NCBI RefSeq assembly: GCF_001305595.1
Contig: NZ_CP012401.1
Location: 310,001 to 374,000 of the forward strand
Source: Azospirillum thiophilum
GTDB taxonomy: Bacteria > Pseudomonadota > Alphaproteobacteria > Azospirillales > Azospirillaceae
Reading direction: 5' to 3'
Length of the DNA stretch: 64,000 nt
How positions within the stretch are numbered: position 1 is the stretch's first letter; each line of letters opens with the position of its first letter. Below the pieces are notes generated by a model. It was given only the letters and a program-made list of their open reading frames with translations, had not been told where the DNA came from and did not search any database. Shown here piece by piece: positions 62,056 to 64,000 of this stretch. Position numbers and translations under genes: made by a program.

Positions 62056-64000
62056 ATGGCCAAGCGCATGCTGGTGGACGCCACGCACCCGGAAGAAACC
62101 CGGGTCGCCGTGGTCAACGGGAACCGGCTGGAGGAACTCGACTTCGAGATCGCCAGCCGCAAGCAGCTGAAGGGCAACATCTACCTGGCGAAGGTGACGC
62201 GGGTCGAGCCCTCGCTCCAGGCGGCCTTCGTGGAATATGGCGGCAACCGCCACGGCTTCCTCGCCTTCTCCGAAATCCATCCCGACTATTACCGCATCCC
62301 GATGGCCGACCGCGAGGCCCTGCTGGCCGAGGAGCGCCGGCTGGAGGAGCAGGCGGAAGCCCGGGCCGAGGCCGCCGCCGACGGCGCCGTGATGGCCGAG
62401 CCGATTCGCCCCGAGCAGATCGTCGAGGAATGGTCGCCGATGCCCTCGCCCATCGCGCCGGAGGCCTCCGACGACGAGGGTGACGACGAGGAGTCCGAAG
62501 GCGGCTCCGACGAAGATGACAGCGGTGCAGCGCTCGGCTCCGAGAACGCCGCCGAGGACCGCGGCGCTCCGTCCGAAGGTTCCGTCCCGACCCCCGACAT
62601 GCTCGGCGGCGACGAGGACGAGGAGGTCGAGACCCAGCGCCGCCGCTCGCGTCCGCTGCGCTCCTACAAGATCCAGGAAGTGGTGAAGCGCCGGCAGGTC
62701 ATGCTGGTGCAGGTGACGAAGGAGGAGCGCGGCAACAAGGGTGCGGCGCTGACCACCTACCTGTCGCTGCCTGGCCGCTATTGCGTGCTGATGCCCAACA
62801 CCGGGCGCGGCGGCGGGATTTCCCGCAAGATCACCAATCCGGCCGACCGCAAGCGCCTGAAGGAAATCCTGTCGGATCTCGACATTCCGGACGGCATGGC
62901 GGTCATCCTGCGCACCGCCGGCCTGGAGCGCTCCAAGCCCGAGATCAAGCGCGACCTGGAATATCTGCTGCGCCTGTGGGACGACATCCGCGAACAGACG
63001 CTGAAGTCGTCGGCGCCCTGCCTCATTTATGAAGAAGCGAACCTGATCAAGCGGTCGATCCGCGACCTCTACGCCAACGACATCGACGAGATCTGGGTCG
63101 AGGGCGATACCGGATTCCGCACGGCGCGCGAATTCATGGACATGCTGATGCCGGGCCATTCCCAGCGAGTCCAGCTGTACCGCGACAGCCAGATCCCGCT
63201 GTTCCACCGCTATCAGGTGGAAACCCAGATCGACGCCATCCACAGCCCGGTGGTGCAACTGCGGTCCGGCGGCTACATCGTCATCAACCCGACCGAGGCG
63301 CTGGTCTCCATCGACGTCAACTCCGGCAAGTCGACCCGCGAGCGCAACATCGAGGAAACCGCCTACAAGACCAACCTGGAGGCCGCCGACGAGGTGGCGC
63401 GCCAGCTGCGTCTGCGCGATCTGGCCGGCCTGATCGTCATCGACTTCATCGACATGGAGGAGCCGCGGAACAACGCCGCCGTCGAGCGCCGCATGAAGGA
63501 GGCGATGAAGAACGACCGGGCACGCATCCAGCTCGGCCGCATCTCCGCCTTCGGCCTGCTGGAGCTGTCGCGCCAGCGTCTGCGCCCCTCGCTGCTGGAG
63601 ACCAACTTCGAGCGCTGCCCGCACTGCTCGGGCACCGGCGTCGTCCGCTCGGTCGAATCGGCCTCGCTGCACGTCCTGCGCGCCATTGAGGAGGAGGGCA
63701 TCCGCAAGCGGTCGGCCGAGATCACCATCTACGTCCCGACCTCCATCGCGCTCTACATCCTCAACCAGAAGCGCGGCGAACTGGCCAAGATCGAGGAGCG
63801 TCACGCGTTCAGCGTCATGGTCCAGGCCGACGACACCCTGATCGCCCCGGACCACCGTCTGGAGCGCAACAAGGCCCGTCTGGCCGACGAGGACGCGCCG
63901 CTGGTCAGCGCCGACCGCGTGATGGCTGAGACCGATCGCGCGCTCGCCGCCGAGCCGGTCGAGATCGTCGAGGAGCCGGAGGTCGAAACCGAGACCGTCC
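62056..64000 (+). CDS. rne: Ribonuclease E, 3' end beyond window
   Basis: RNase E is the main endoribonuclease for mRNA decay and rRNA/tRNA processing. The frame starts MAKRMLVDATHPEETRVAVV with GAGGAA 5 nt upstream. It has an S1 domain split by a long acidic insertion (about residues 95-190, rich in Asp/Glu, typical of alphaproteobacteria), the 5'-sensor and RNase H-like region, the DNase I-like site (ALVSIDVNSGK with catalytic Asp, LIVIDFIDME), and the zinc link CPHCSGTG. About 648 codons are visible; the C-terminal degradosome scaffold is cut off. Confidence 0.97.
   Translation, partial: MAKRMLVDATHPEETRVAVVNGNRLEELDFEIASRKQLKGNIYLAKVTRVEPSLQAAFVEYGGNRHGFLAFSEIHPDYYRIPMADREALLAEERRLEEQAEARAEAAADGAVMAEPIRPEQIVEEWSPMPSPIAPEASDDEGDDEESEGGSDEDDSGAALGSENAAEDRGAPSEGSVPTPDMLGGDEDEEVETQRRRSRPLRSYKIQEVVKRRQVMLVQVTKEERGNKGAALTTYLSLPGRYCVLMPNTGRGGGISRKITNPADRKRLKEILSDLDIPDGMAVILRTAGLERSKPEIKRDLEYLLRLWDDIREQTLKSSAPCLIYEEANLIKRSIRDLYANDIDEIWVEGDTGFRTAREFMDMLMPGHSQRVQLYRDSQIPLFHRYQVETQIDAIHSPVVQLRSGGYIVINPTEALVSIDVNSGKSTRERNIEETAYKTNLEAADEVARQLRLRDLAGLIVIDFIDMEEPRNNAAVERRMKEAMKNDRARIQLGRISAFGLLELSRQRLRPSLLETNFERCPHCSGTGVVRSVESASLHVLRAIEEEGIRKRSAEITIYVPTSIALYILNQKRGELAKIEERHAFSVMVQADDTLIAPDHRLERNKARLADEDAPLVSADRVMAETDRALAAEPVEIVEEPEVETETV

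Overview
The window is high-GC DNA from an alphaproteobacterium, most likely Azospirillum or a close Rhodospirillales relative. The support is the gene order tuf-trpT-secE-nusG-rplKAJL-rpoBC-rpsLG-fusA-tuf-S10-spc, a DUF3126 protein, an RNase E with an acidic insertion in its S1 domain, a sigma-54 promoter, and heavy ABC-transporter content. The genus is an inference from gene content; no rRNA gene is present.

Region 1 (1-26619, minus strand) is one co-directional block of about 26 kb for translation and transcription. Read in transcription order it holds tRNA-Tyr, tRNA-Gly, tuf copy 2, tRNA-Trp, secE, nusG, rplK, rplA, rplJ, rplL, rpoB, rpoC, rpsL, rpsG, fusA, tuf copy 1, then the S10 and spc ribosomal protein genes from rpsJ to rplF, which is cut by the window edge. 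Strong hairpins at nusG/rplK, rplA/rplJ, rplL/rpoB, rpoB/rpoC, rpoC/rpsL and tuf/rpsJ divide the block into likely transcription units. The two tuf genes encode identical proteins.

Region 2 (26.7-31.8 kb) has an RlmB-type rRNA methyltransferase, tRNA-Thr, a small membrane protein, a small disordered protein, and a polysaccharide-export pair (Wza-like lipoprotein and a beta-barrel outer-membrane protein), each bounded by a clear terminator.

Region 3 (31.7-43.4 kb) is a transport region. A MarR regulator precedes a branched-chain-amino-acid-type ABC system with a fused LivH-LivM permease. Two NitT/TauT-type ABC systems follow on the minus strand: one complete, the other with two different permeases and no local binding protein.

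Region 4 (43.5-54.4 kb) is the least ordinary part. It holds a membrane protein followed by a palindromic repeat, DUF3126, and a caspase-like protein whose catalytic His and Cys positions are replaced. That protein is separated by a one-base frame change in a C6 tract from an SH3/MORN-repeat ORF. One nucleotide beyond, convergent, lies a membrane protein joining a degenerate ExeA-like ATPase domain to ankyrin repeats. Next come a ROK sugar kinase and a small ORF with a near-perfect sigma-54 promoter and two in-frame copies of an AT-rich palindrome. Then follow a 20-codon membrane peptide with its own RBS and terminator, a five-hairpin ncRNA candidate, trehalose-phosphatase, a small FlgC/FlgG-C-terminus-like protein, a secreted peptidoglycan-binding protein, and prfB with an intact programmed +1 frameshift site.

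Region 5 (54.7-64 kb) concerns the envelope and RNA turnover: an AlgI-like MBOAT O-acyltransferase with an SGNH partner, penicillin-binding protein 1A, an AMIN-domain amidase, and RNase E behind a 660-nt leader, running off the right edge.
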